Below, piece after piece: positions 18,176 to 27,549 of a stretch of DNA of 47,710 bases. A program made the position numbers and the translations under genes. Source of the stretch: Actinomycetes bacterium (GTDB lineage: Bacteria; Actinomycetota; Acidimicrobiia; Acidimicrobiales; JABEUL01); the NCBI GenBank assembly GCA_021790815.1, contig JAJYFT010000006.1, positions 1-47,710 of the forward strand, read 5' to 3'. Under the pieces are notes generated by a model. It was not told the origin of the DNA. It did not search any database and worked only from the letters and a program-made list of their open reading frames with translations. The first letter of the stretch is position 1. Each line of letters opens with the position of its first letter.

Positions 18176-19447
18176 TTATGAAGCTTGTCGCTTCGGTCTC
18201 TCTGCCTTGTGTTGTCCCTTTCGAACTAAGGTAGGATTGACTCTCTCAAGAACAACTTTTTCATCAAGTATGCACTTGACAACATCAGTTCTACTTGGAA
18301 TTTCATACATTACCTCAAGTAAAACTTCTTCTAATATTGCCCTAAGTCCTCTTGCCCCTGTGCGCCGTAACATCGCTTGATCTGCAATTGCATCAAGCGC
18401 ACCATCTGTAATTTCAAGTTCAACGTTATCCATTTGAAAGACTTTTTTGTACTGCTTTATAAGAGCATTCTTTGGCTCTTTTAGAATTCTGATAAGCGCC
18501 TCTTTGTCAAGATTAGAAATAGCTCCAACTACAGGCAACCTTCCAACAAACTCAGGTATAAGGCCAAATTTGAGTAAGTCTCCCGGAAGTACTTGTTTCA
18601 ATAAGTCACCTTCGTCACTTAACCCTGATTTCTTCATGTCTGCTCTAAATCCAATTCCACCGCCCCCAATACGGCTTTCAATGATCTTGTCGAGTCCTGC
18701 AAACGCTCCACCACAAATGAAAAGTATGTTCGACGTGTCTATCTGAATAAACTCTTGATGAGGATGTTTTCTCCCACCTTGAGGAGGAACTGATGCAATA
18801 GTCCCCTCTAAAATTTTTAAAAGTGCTTGCTGAACCCCTTCACCTGAAACATCTCTTGTAATTGATGGGTTTTCAGCTTTTCTTGCAACCTTATCGATCT
18901 CATCAACATAAACAATACCCGTTTCTGCTTTTTTAACATCAAAATCTGCAGCTTGAATCAGTTTCAATAAAATATTTTCAACATCTTCGCCTACGTATCC
19001 AGCCTCGGTTAGTGCTGTAGCATCGGCAATGGCGAACGGTACATTTAGCATTCGAGCTAGAGTTTGAGCAAGTAATGTTTTCCCGCATCCAGTCGGACCT
19101 AAAAGAAGAATGTTAGATTTTGAAAGTTCTACTTCCCCATCCTTAAATGACCCATTTTGGACTCTCTTGTAATGGTTGTACACTGCCACAGATAAGATTT
19201 TCTTCGCACTCTCTTGCCCAATAACATAATCATTTAGAAAAGTAAAAATTTCTTTTGGTTTTGGGAGCTCTTCAAACTGGACTTCTGGCTGTTCGGTAAA
19301 CTCTTCGGTAATGATGTCGTTACATAAATCTATACATTCATCACAGATGTAAACACCTGGACCAGCTATTAGCTTTCTTACTTGCTTTTGTGATTTGTTG
19401 CAGAAACTACATTTAACAAGTTCTGTTGTGTCACCAAACTTTGCCAT
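18176..19447 (-). CDS. clpX: ClpXP protease ATPase subunit ClpX
   Basis: A 423-residue AAA+ unfoldase. The N-terminal zinc-binding domain has Cys13, Cys16, Cys35 and Cys38. Walker A GPTGCGKT is at residues 117-124, and Walker B is in IVYVDEIDK. The [11 protein letters not shown] region and the [19 protein letters not shown] sensor-2 helix follow. A central IGGGGIGF stretch is near the ClpP-docking IGF loop region. It unfolds tagged substrates for ClpP, encoded 9 bp upstream. Confidence 0.97.
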   Translation of the reverse strand: MAKFGDTTELVKCSFCNKSQKQVRKLIAGPGVYICDECIDLCNDIITEEFTEQPEVQFEELPKPKEIFTFLNDYVIGQESAKKILSVAVYNHYKRVQNGSFKDGEVELSKSNILLLGPTGCGKTLLAQTLARMLNVPFAIADATALTEAGYVGEDVENILLKLIQAADFDVKKAETGIVYVDEIDKVARKAENPSITRDVSGEGVQQALLKILEGTIASVPPQGGRKHPHQEFIQIDTSNILFICGGAFAGLDKIIESRIGGGGIGFRADMKKSGLSDEGDLLKQVLPGDLLKFGLIPEFVGRLPVVGAISNLDKEALIRILKEPKNALIKQYKKVFQMDNVELEITDGALDAIADQAMLRRTGARGLRAILEEVLLEVMYEIPSRTDVVKCILDEKVVLERVNPTLVRKGQHKAERPKRQAS

Positions 19448-19456
19448 CTAATCTCC

Positions 19457-20089
19457 TTATCCAAGGTTTTCTATGCTGTCAGCAGGTTGCGAATCTCGAG
19501 AGGTCAAGATTTCATCAATTATTCCATAGGCTAGTGCCTCGTGAGCTTCCATAACAAAATCCCTGTCCGTATCTTTAGCTATTTTTTCTACCGTCTGTCC
19601 TGTATCGTCTGACAGCATATTGTTAAGAAGATCTCTCATTCGCAAAATCTCTTTTGCTTGTATTTCAATATCCGTTGCCTGACCAGAGGCACCACCATAA
19701 GGTTGGTGAAGCAGAATTCTTGCATGCGGAAGTGCAAAGCGTTTCCCCTTTTTCCCAGCTGCCAAAAGAACTGCAGCAGCAGACGCTGCTTGTCCAAAAC
19801 AAAAAGTCGAGATATCAGGCTTAATATATTTTATGGTGTCATAGATTGCAAAAAGCGCTGTGATATCTCCCCCAGGGGAATTTATGTATATATGAATATC
19901 GTGCTCAGTATCTTCACTCTCCAAAAAAAGAAGTTGAGCGCAGACTAGATTTGCTACAGCATCGTCAATTGGAGTTCCTAAAAATATAATTCTTTCTTTT
20001 AGCAATCTAGAGTAAAGGTCGAAAGCCCTTTCTCCTCGACTAGAAGACTCGATTACCGTAGGAACTAAGTAACTAAATGCTTGCTCCAT
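19457..20089 (-). CDS. clpP: ATP-dependent Clp protease proteolytic subunit
   Basis: A 210-residue serine peptidase. The catalytic serine is Ser103 in [12 protein letters not shown], the histidine is His128 in ARILLHQP, and the aspartate lies in the DTDRDFVM segment. [16 protein letters not shown] is a family signature. ClpP forms the tetradecameric barrel fed by ClpX. Most actinobacteria carry two clpP genes in tandem here; this locus has one. tig is 56 bp upstream. Confidence 0.96.
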   Translation of the reverse strand: MEQAFSYLVPTVIESSSRGERAFDLYSRLLKERIIFLGTPIDDAVANLVCAQLLFLESEDTEHDIHIYINSPGGDITALFAIYDTIKYIKPDISTFCFGQAASAAAVLLAAGKKGKRFALPHARILLHQPYGGASGQATDIEIQAKEILRMRDLLNNMLSDDTGQTVEKIAKDTDRDFVMEAHEALAYGIIDEILTSRDSQPADSIENLG

Positions 20090-20145
20090 TATTGCTCACT
20101 TTCTCTCTCTTTAAATCCTACTACTTGATCTGATCAGATATCTTA

Positions 20146-21585
20146 CTAATCAGTCGCTTCGATCGTTTCGGCTGCTTGATTAGCATCGTTTTCACTGTTA
20201 ACGTCACTATTTTCACCACTTCGTTCTTCGTCTAACACTTGGGATCCATTTTCTTTATCATTTTCATCATCACCAAAGAGTACTGAGTTTTCAATAGTTA
20301 AACCGTTTTCATCTACAATTTCCACATTTTCCTCTAGCCAATCAAAAACTTTTAACTCTTTAATCATTGACTCTACTGTTTTTAACCCTTTTGCATTGTC
20401 AGGATTATTGATAAAATCCTCAACAGCAACATCTTCATCCTGATTGCTTTCCTCTAAATACTTTGTAACTTGATCCTTAAGTTCGTCTTCAGAAATAACA
20501 ATATTTAATTCATCGACTAACGCTCTCACTGCCATAGATAGTTTTACATTACTATAAGCCACGATTTTAAAACGATTCGCTAAATCTTCTTCAGTTAATG
20601 AGTAAGCCTGAAGGTACGCCGAAAGCGAAATATTTTTAGACTCTAGATCATGACCGAATGCATGCGCAATTGAATTCATTTCCGCATCAACTAAAGCGAG
20701 TGGGGGTTCGACAGTTAGAAGTTCAGTTAGAGCAACTCTAACTTCTTGATCAAAGCGGTAGTTTGCTCTTGCTTTAAACTGCTTGTCTAAATTAATTTTT
20801 ATGCTTTCTCTTAGCTCTTCCAACGTTTCAAATTCAGAAGCATCTTGAGCCCATTCATCACTTAACTCGGGCAAAATCAACTCATTTGCATCTTCTACTG
20901 TTACAGTTGCTTCAATTTCATTTGAATCAATCGGACTTTTTGTTGAGAATGTCTTTTGCTCTCCAATTTTAAGTCCTTTAAGATTTTCAGAGAGACTTTC
21001 AATAATGTCATCCTTGCCAATTTCAACTGCAAAACTACTCAACCCTAATGCTGAAATTTCTTTCCCATCTGCGTCTTTAGCTTGTAAAGATATTGTGACA
21101 CTGTCATTTTCCCTTACTTCTCGTTCGATCTGACGCAACTCTCCATTTGTTCTTCTGAGCTTTTCTATTTGAGCATCAATGTCTGCCTCAGACGCAAAAA
21201 CAGGAGGAATTGTTACTTTGAGGCCGTCATAACCTGGGATGTTCACTTCAGGATAAAGCTCAAGCTCTGCCTTTATCTTGACTGCACCTTCTAATGCGCC
21301 CTCAACAATTTCAAAGTTCAAAATTGAAATTATCTCAGAATCACTTTTTTCGGCGTACTCCTCTAACTTAGTCGGCACAAGTTCATCGAGAGTTTCCTTC
21401 CTTATTTTTGCCTTACCTATTCTTGCAGCAATTACCTGGATAGGCACCTTACCTGGCCTAAAGCCGGGGATTGCTACCTCTTTTCTTAGGCGCTTTAGTG
21501 TTTCATCTATCTCTCGTGTGACTTCTTCTTCCTCAATAGGAACTTCGACCGTCATCGAGTTCACGTTTTTATTTTCATCAACCAT
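20146..21585 (-). CDS. tig: Trigger factor, ribosome-associated chaperone
   Basis: A 479-residue trigger factor. The N-terminal ribosome-binding domain contains IPGFRPGKVPIQVI (signature GFRxGKxP). A FKBP-type prolyl isomerase region (about residues 155-235, ENDSVTISLQ, KGLKIGEQKTF) and a helical C-terminal chaperone domain follow. The last ~45 residues are an acidic, asparagine-rich tail, a common actinobacterial feature. It assists folding at the ribosome exit tunnel. It is the first gene of the long minus-strand block and diverges from the ABC transporter genes across a 204-bp intergenic region, where its promoter must lie. Confidence 0.95.
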   Translation of the reverse strand: MVDENKNVNSMTVEVPIEEEEVTREIDETLKRLRKEVAIPGFRPGKVPIQVIAARIGKAKIRKETLDELVPTKLEEYAEKSDSEIISILNFEIVEGALEGAVKIKAELELYPEVNIPGYDGLKVTIPPVFASEADIDAQIEKLRRTNGELRQIEREVRENDSVTISLQAKDADGKEISALGLSSFAVEIGKDDIIESLSENLKGLKIGEQKTFSTKSPIDSNEIEATVTVEDANELILPELSDEWAQDASEFETLEELRESIKINLDKQFKARANYRFDQEVRVALTELLTVEPPLALVDAEMNSIAHAFGHDLESKNISLSAYLQAYSLTEEDLANRFKIVAYSNVKLSMAVRALVDELNIVISEDELKDQVTKYLEESNQDEDVAVEDFINNPDNAKGLKTVESMIKELKVFDWLEENVEIVDENGLTIENSVLFGDDENDKENGSQVLDEERSGENSDVNSENDANQAAETIEATD

Positions 21586-21724
21586 ACTGAATATAGAGAG
21601 TACCCTGAAATTTAGTATTGCGTTTCACTAGCGAACTATATTGAATTTCGGCTAAAATTTCTACCGAAAGAATCAATATTGTAAAAACATGACTTTGCAA
21701 GTGATTTAGAAGTAGTATTTTCAC

Positions 21725-21747
21725 TTAGTGCATTTTATTTAGTGCAT
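21725..21747 (+). repeat. Direct repeat TTAGTGCAT in the divergent promoter region
   Basis: TTAGTGCAT occurs at 21725-21733 and 21739-21747, 14 bp start to start, followed directly by a partial GGTGCA. It lies 40-65 bp before the start of the ABC binding-protein gene and on the far side of the tig promoter. Spacing slightly over one helical turn and placement suggest an operator for the transporter genes, but no regulator gene is adjacent. Confidence 0.3.
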
Positions 21748-21789
21748 GGTGCAATTTTTGAACTAGACCGGAAGGAGGAATAAAAAGGG

Positions 21790-23451
21790 ATGGCAAACGA
21801 AAATATTCGTTCCACTAATGCATTGCGTGAAACCCTGCATCGTCAGGGGGCCTCACCCATTGTCGTTATTAAACGATACGTTAACTTCGCTTCAGGTTTA
21901 CTTGCCATTATAATCATGGCAATATTTATACCTTCAGCTTCGACTAGGACAGCTTCTGTGCTTAACATTGCTGGTATTACCCCTCCAACACCACCAGGAG
22001 GATCTGGAAATACGGTTGCTGGCTTCCCATGCGGTCCTGGAAAACTACAAATACCCTGGTCAAAGTATTCACCCATATGTGAACCTAAGTGGAATGGGGA
22101 TAATGGAGGTGCAACTTCAAACGGAGTTACGGCTTCGTCAATAAACCTCTCCTACCGCTACGCAACAACCAGCCAACTTAGCCTTTTATACGCTGTGGTC
22201 CATCCAAATGTTATTGGAACCAACGACCAAGCTGTACAGACTATGAACGCTTATATAAGCCTTTTTAATAAAGAGTTCGAACTTTATGGGAGAAAAGTTA
22301 ACTTAGAGAAATTCGTTGGAAGAGGAAACTTTATAAGTGAAGATCAAGGTGGTGGGCTTGTAGAGGCAAAAGAAGACGCCGTCTACGTTGCTCACAACTT
22401 AAACGCATTCGCTGACATGTCGCTAGTTGATGCTAGTTCGACTTACGGACAGGACCTTGCAAACCAGGGAGTTGTGACTTCAAGTATCTACGAAAATTCC
22501 CAGGACTACTATACGCAGAATGCGCCTTACGCCTATAGTCCAGGGCCTAACTGCTCAAATGGAGCCATTGCGGGTGCAGCACTCGCTGCAAAATCTGTTT
22601 ATGGGCTTCCCGCAACAAACGTTGGGGATGCAAACCTTAAGGGTCTACCAGGGAAAATAGCCATAATCTACCAGGACACTCCTCAATGGATTACTTGTGC
22701 TGACGAGACCGCAAACTATATGGAGACAAAATATGGTCTTCCTAAACCACTCATGCTTGCATATGCATTTAACGTATCAGAGTTTTCTCAAGAAGCAGCT
22801 TCCATGATGGCCCAGTTAAAGACTTCTGGGGTAACATCGGTAATCTGTTCTGGATGTGACCCTGTAACACCTGCATTTCTGTTCCCTGCAGCTGACAATC
22901 AAAACTACCATCCAGAGTGGATACTTTCTGAATTGTTCTCAAACGGTTTGACTATGGCTGATGGTTATGGAACTCTTTACCCTCAAGATCAAATGGATCA
23001 CGTCGTAGGATTCGGTATTCCAACACCACAACTAACTGCAGATCAAGAAGCCTATCAAGCCTATCTAAAAACTGGATCCCCTCTTTCAGAACTTGCGCCC
23101 AGCTATCCATATATTTACGCATCACTTTTACAATTTTACGATGCTCTTCAGTCAGCGGGACCCGATCTTACTCCACTTACTTTCGAAGAAGGTATGTTTA
23201 ACGCAAGAGGAGACCTGCAGAACTCTTTACCAGGAGGAAACTACGGCCCATGGAGTTTCGGGAAAAATATCTTTGACCCTGTTTCAGGATTTGGAATTGT
23301 TGCTTGGGATCCAAACGCAACTAGCCACTTAAGTGGAACTGACTTTAATGGGAAAAAAGGTGCATTTGTAGCATGTAACAACGGAGCAATTTACAATTAC
23401 TCAGATTTTGCAGCTTCATTGCCAGATCATGTACCTCTAAGTTGTCCGTGA
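21790..23451 (+). CDS. ABC transporter substrate-binding protein, LivK-like
   Basis: A 553-residue extracellular binding protein of the type-1 periplasmic fold (branched-chain amino acid/amide/urea group). A basic N-terminus is followed by one hydrophobic segment at about residues 27-50 that acts as signal peptide or anchor. I see no lipobox cysteine, so it may stay membrane-tethered. A proline/glycine linker precedes the domain (PPTPPGGSGN). The ribosome-binding site GGAGG is strong, 11 bases before the ATG. It is longer than the usual ~400 residues and has several cysteines (SVICSGCDP). It feeds the fused permease-ATPase encoded 270 bp downstream. The substrate is unknown. Confidence 0.85.
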   Translation: MANENIRSTNALRETLHRQGASPIVVIKRYVNFASGLLAIIIMAIFIPSASTRTASVLNIAGITPPTPPGGSGNTVAGFPCGPGKLQIPWSKYSPICEPKWNGDNGGATSNGVTASSINLSYRYATTSQLSLLYAVVHPNVIGTNDQAVQTMNAYISLFNKEFELYGRKVNLEKFVGRGNFISEDQGGGLVEAKEDAVYVAHNLNAFADMSLVDASSTYGQDLANQGVVTSSIYENSQDYYTQNAPYAYSPGPNCSNGAIAGAALAAKSVYGLPATNVGDANLKGLPGKIAIIYQDTPQWITCADETANYMETKYGLPKPLMLAYAFNVSEFSQEAASMMAQLKTSGVTSVICSGCDPVTPAFLFPAADNQNYHPEWILSELFSNGLTMADGYGTLYPQDQMDHVVGFGIPTPQLTADQEAYQAYLKTGSPLSELAPSYPYIYASLLQFYDALQSAGPDLTPLTFEEGMFNARGDLQNSLPGGNYGPWSFGKNIFDPVSGFGIVAWDPNATSHLSGTDFNGKKGAFVACNNGAIYNYSDFAASLPDHVPLSCP

Positions 23452-23461
23452 AATTATCAAT

Positions 23462-23581
23462 ATGAAGTATTTAAAAACATTAGGTGAGCAGGTTATTAAT
23501 TTGAAAATTGAAAATAGTGATGGCCAGAGTTCGACATTTGACAAAGCAGTTTCTAAGAATTTTGAGTTCGCTGCACAGTGA
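23462..23581 (+). pseudogene. Possible RDD-family fragment
   Basis: A 39-codon frame directly after the binding-protein stop. Its product contains TLGEQVINLKIENSDGQSS followed by TFDKAVSKNF. This resembles the short conserved region of RDD-family membrane proteins (TLGKRLLGLRVV...DG.P.F..A..RN), but lacks the flanking transmembrane helices. It could be a gene remnant or a chance match. The rest of the 270-bp gap is very A-rich with no hairpin. Confidence 0.25.
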
Positions 23582-23721
23582 AAACAAACTCGTTGATTAA
23601 AACTAGATTTGCTGGATTATTGATACAACTAAATACTAAAAAACTAAATAAAAAACTAAAAATTAAATGAAAATTAAAGATAAAAAGAACAATAAAGGAA
23701 ATACCTTGAGAGGGGTAAAAC

Positions 23722-26700
23722 GTGAAAACTAACCAAAAGGCAGTTCAATGGATTGGAGCATTACTAGGTTTTATTATCCTTTGGGGATTAGCCTATACAG
23801 TCTTGCCGAACCGCTTACCATTCGGTCCTGTTGTCTATGGCCTTGTGCTTGGCGGGTTGAATGCAATGACAGCAATGGGGCTCGTGCTGATCTATAGGTC
23901 GGCGAGAATTATAAACTTTGCCCAAGTCGAGATTGGTGGCGTCGCAAGCTCGGTTGCGGTAGTGTTGGTGCTGGGAAATCATCTGCCTTATTTAGTAGCA
24001 GTTCCAATCGGTCTGGTAAGCGCGATTGTGATTGGAATACTTTTCGACCGCGTTGTCATCTGGCGTTTTCAAAACGCTCCTAGACTGATACTAACCGTCG
24101 CTACAATTGGTCTTTCTCAGCTGCTCGCAGCTATTGAATATGAACTTCCTAACTTATACAACCAAGGAAGTTTTTCATCGATCTCAAACTTTCACGTTCC
24201 TTTGAATTGGAAGTTTCAACTAACAGGTTTTAACTTTAACGCTGACGATGTCATTGCCGCAATAATTGTACCAATCGTGATGATTGCCTTGTGGTGGTTT
24301 ATAGGGAGGACAGACATTGGAGCTGCAATTCGTGCAAGCGCAGACTCAAGTGAACGAGCTCTGTTGTTGGGTATTCCAGTTAGAAGATTGTCTCTCATAA
24401 CTTGGATTGTCGCTGGATTTTTAGCAGGAGTCGGGTCAATATTTTCCCAGGCAATTATAGGATTAACTCCTGGTCAACCGCTTGGGCCTGAAGTCCTTTT
24501 AGCACCGCTTGCTGCTGCTGCCATTGCAAGTTTTGAAGATCTTCCAATTACACTAGTTGCATCACTTTTCATAGGCGTATTTGAGCAAGCTATCTTCTGG
24601 TCATACCCCAAGTCCTCGTCAGTAGACGTTGGATTCTTTTTACTAATTGCAATAGCATTCTTCTTCATACGGCAGCAATCAACTAGAGTTTCAGATTCAG
24701 GATTAGGTGGATTTTCTGCAATACAAGAGATTCGGCCCCTTGCGAGGGCAGTCAAACAATTACCTATTATTAGGATCCTAACTTGGGTAATTGGAATAAT
24801 TGTATTAGCAGTTGCAATCATAATCCCGGGCATTCACTCTGGTATTTCAAGCGACACGAACTTACTCTTCTTTTCAAATATTTTGATCTACTCAATAGTT
24901 GCTGTATCACTAGTCGTTCTAACCGGTTGGGCAGGTCAGATTAGCTTAGGTCAATACGCTTTTACTGGCGCAGGAGCGTCTATAACGGCTCTGTTTTTGG
25001 TAACAATGCATTGGAGCATTATTCCATCTCTTTGTATGAGCATTTTAGTAGGTGGCATAATCGCGGTTATTGTTGGAATACCTGCACTACGCCTTCCTGG
25101 GCTAAACCTGGCTGTAATAACTTTAGCTTTCGCTGTTATGCTAAACACATACTTTGTAAACACAAGTAACTTTCCAGATCTAGCTCCTCCTTCAATTCCT
25201 CCAACGAACTTATTTAATAGGATTGACTTAACTAACCAGCGAAGTTTCTACTATATCTGCTTGGTTTCGCTTGCGATAGTTTTATTTCTAACGAGAAACT
25301 TACAAAAGAGCAGAGCAGGACGAGCAATTCGTGCAATCAGAGACAACGAAAGAGCAGGATCTTCATACGGCATCAGTCCTTTGAGAGCACGCCTCTTAGC
25401 GTTTGGATTTGCCGGATCAATTGCAGGTTTAGCTGGTGGTTTACTAGCAGTAACATTAGCGGGTATTCCATCTGGAGGATTTGACCCAGCGCAGAACCTC
25501 CAAGTATTTACTATTGTCGTCTTTGGTGGCATGGGATCTATCTTAGGAGGTGTCCTGGGTGCTATTTTTGTTGAAAGTATATTCTTCTTTGTCCATCAAC
25601 AGTGGATTGAAGAACTTTCAACAGGTTTGGGGCTAACACTAATCCTTTACTTCTTCCCACAGGGCATCAGCGGTATTGCATATAAATTAAGAGACCTTAT
25701 TGTAAATAAGATTGTACCGAGAGAAGAGACAACACTTCAGGTAACTGACGAAGAAGGACCTTCAACCGTAATCCCTGGACCGGCTCATGATGCCGCACTT
25801 AGACTAAGTGCGCTTGAAGACCTAGAGGTTGCAGGAAAGTCCACTGGGCAAGCTCAAAGTCCCGTAAAAGCTGATGCAGAAACTGCACTTGTGGCTGTTA
25901 AAGATATTGATGCAGGATATGGAAAGTCACAGGTTCTATATGGAGTTTCATTTGACGTTGGTAGAAGCGAGATTCTCGCGCTATTAGGGACTAACGGAGC
26001 GGGTAAATCTACGATTCTTCGAGTAATAGCAGGGGTCCTCAAACCACAACATGGAAAAGTATTTTTCGAAGGAAATGACATTACAGATTTAAGCCCGATA
26101 GAGAGGGTAAACCTGGGGTTAGTGACAGTTCCTGGTGGGCGAGGTGTATTCAGGTCATTAAGTGTAAGAGAAAACCTTAGATTGGCTGGATGGCTGGCGC
26201 GCAAAGACAAAGCATTTTTGGCTGAAGCAATGGCTAGAATATTCACTCTATTCCCTACTCTTCAGGGACGACTTGACACTAGAGCAGGGCTTTTATCTGG
26301 TGGTGAACAACAGATGTTAACAGTTGCGCAAGCACTGCTTTGCAAGCCAAAACTTCTTTTAATAGACGAGCTTTCACTAGGTTTAGCTCCGACTGTCGTT
26401 GCAGAACTCTTAAATGCAGTTAGAGCCTTAGCGCAATCAGGAGTAACTGTTGTGGTCGTTGAACAGTCAGTTAACGTAGCAACTGCAATAGCAAATAGAG
26501 CTGTCTTTATGGAGCGAGGACAGGTTAGGTTCTCAGGGCCTACTCCCAGTGTTGAACAACAACCAAACCTCTTACGTTCTGTCTTCTTGCGTGCCGCGAC
26601 AAGAGCTCATGGCAGACCAAAGAGTGAACTGGAATCGAAGCGTATAATTGATAAGACATCGGTAAGTGCGTTTGGAGTCCATAACGTATCCAAACGCTAC

Positions 26701-27549
26701 GGTACAGTTTCAGTCCTAAGCGACATTACTCTTTCCGTTTCTAAAGGTGAAATACTCGGTGTTATTGGAGCTAACGGTGCTGGGAAAACAACACTATTCG
26801 ACGTATGTTCTGGATTTATTCGACCTGAGCGAGGACAAGTCATCATGGAAGCGACCGACATTACGGCACTTCGTCCTCACCAACGAGCTAATCGAGGTCT
26901 AGGCCGTGTATTCCAAGATGCACAGCTTTTCCCATCGCTGACTGTAGCTGAAGTTTTGGCCGTTGCACTTGAAAGACACGTAGAAGTCAAAGATCCAATT
27001 GCATCGATGCTTGGCCTAGAATCTGTTACTAACTCTGAAGAAAAAATTGCAGACAGGGTGGACGAGCTGGTTGAAGAGATGGGACTTACGAGGTACAGGA
27101 ATTCATTTGTAACGGAGCTATCGACTGGTACAAGGCGAGTTGTAGACTTAGCATGTGCTATGGCACATCGGCCAAGGGTACTTTTGTTGGACGAGCCTTC
27201 ATCTGGAATTGCACAGAGGGAAAGTGAAGCAATGGGTGAACTTCTTCTAGGTCTTCGATCAGAAACTGGAGCGTCATTCATCGTTATTGAACATGATGTA
27301 CCATTAGTTTCTTATATATCCGATCGCTTAGTATGTTTACACCTTGGAGAAGTAATCGCCGAGGGTGAAACCACCGACGTTCTAAACAACCCTGACGTAA
27401 TCTCTGCCTACCTTGGCCGTGATGACGTTACCTTAAAGAGATCGTCATTTGATCAACCACAACCAGCTTCAGTTGCAACTGCTGCACCTCAAAACACAGT
27501 TTCTGAGCCATCACCTTCCCAGTCTGAAGACCCACAAAACTTAAGCTAA
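23722..27549 (+). CDS. Four-domain LivH-LivM-LivF-LivG fusion ABC transporter
   Basis: A 1275-residue polypeptide holding a complete branched-chain amino acid type import core. Residues ~1-320 are a LivH permease (EAA-like GAAIRASADSSERALLLG near 200-217). Residues ~350-660 are a LivM permease (GWAGQISLGQYAF at 402-414; RAIRAIRDNERAG at 534). ATPase 1, LivF-like, has Walker A GTNGAGKST at 756-764, signature LSGGEQQ at 858-864 and Asp882-Glu883. ATPase 2, LivG-like, has Walker A GANGAGKTT at 1016-1024, an altered signature LSTGTRR at 1133-1139, Asp1157-Glu1158 and the switch His1191. A proline/glutamine/serine tail ends the chain. The start is a GTG after GAGAGGGG. It pairs with the upstream binding protein. 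Confidence 0.92.
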   Translation: MKTNQKAVQWIGALLGFIILWGLAYTVLPNRLPFGPVVYGLVLGGLNAMTAMGLVLIYRSARIINFAQVEIGGVASSVAVVLVLGNHLPYLVAVPIGLVSAIVIGILFDRVVIWRFQNAPRLILTVATIGLSQLLAAIEYELPNLYNQGSFSSISNFHVPLNWKFQLTGFNFNADDVIAAIIVPIVMIALWWFIGRTDIGAAIRASADSSERALLLGIPVRRLSLITWIVAGFLAGVGSIFSQAIIGLTPGQPLGPEVLLAPLAAAAIASFEDLPITLVASLFIGVFEQAIFWSYPKSSSVDVGFFLLIAIAFFFIRQQSTRVSDSGLGGFSAIQEIRPLARAVKQLPIIRILTWVIGIIVLAVAIIIPGIHSGISSDTNLLFFSNILIYSIVAVSLVVLTGWAGQISLGQYAFTGAGASITALFLVTMHWSIIPSLCMSILVGGIIAVIVGIPALRLPGLNLAVITLAFAVMLNTYFVNTSNFPDLAPPSIPPTNLFNRIDLTNQRSFYYICLVSLAIVLFLTRNLQKSRAGRAIRAIRDNERAGSSYGISPLRARLLAFGFAGSIAGLAGGLLAVTLAGIPSGGFDPAQNLQVFTIVVFGGMGSILGGVLGAIFVESIFFFVHQQWIEELSTGLGLTLILYFFPQGISGIAYKLRDLIVNKIVPREETTLQVTDEEGPSTVIPGPAHDAALRLSALEDLEVAGKSTGQAQSPVKADAETALVAVKDIDAGYGKSQVLYGVSFDVGRSEILALLGTNGAGKSTILRVIAGVLKPQHGKVFFEGNDITDLSPIERVNLGLVTVPGGRGVFRSLSVRENLRLAGWLARKDKAFLAEAMARIFTLFPTLQGRLDTRAGLLSGGEQQMLTVAQALLCKPKLLLIDELSLGLAPTVVAELLNAVRALAQSGVTVVVVEQSVNVATAIANRAVFMERGQVRFSGPTPSVEQQPNLLRSVFLRAATRAHGRPKSELESKRIIDKTSVSAFGVHNVSKRYGTVSVLSDITLSVSKGEILGVIGANGAGKTTLFDVCSGFIRPERGQVIMEATDITALRPHQRANRGLGRVFQDAQLFPSLTVAEVLAVALERHVEVKDPIASMLGLESVTNSEEKIADRVDELVEEMGLTRYRNSFVTELSTGTRRVVDLACAMAHRPRVLLLDEPSSGIAQRESEAMGELLLGLRSETGASFIVIEHDVPLVSYISDRLVCLHLGEVIAEGETTDVLNNPDVISAYLGRDDVTLKRSSFDQPQPASVATAAPQNTVSEPSPSQSEDPQNLS

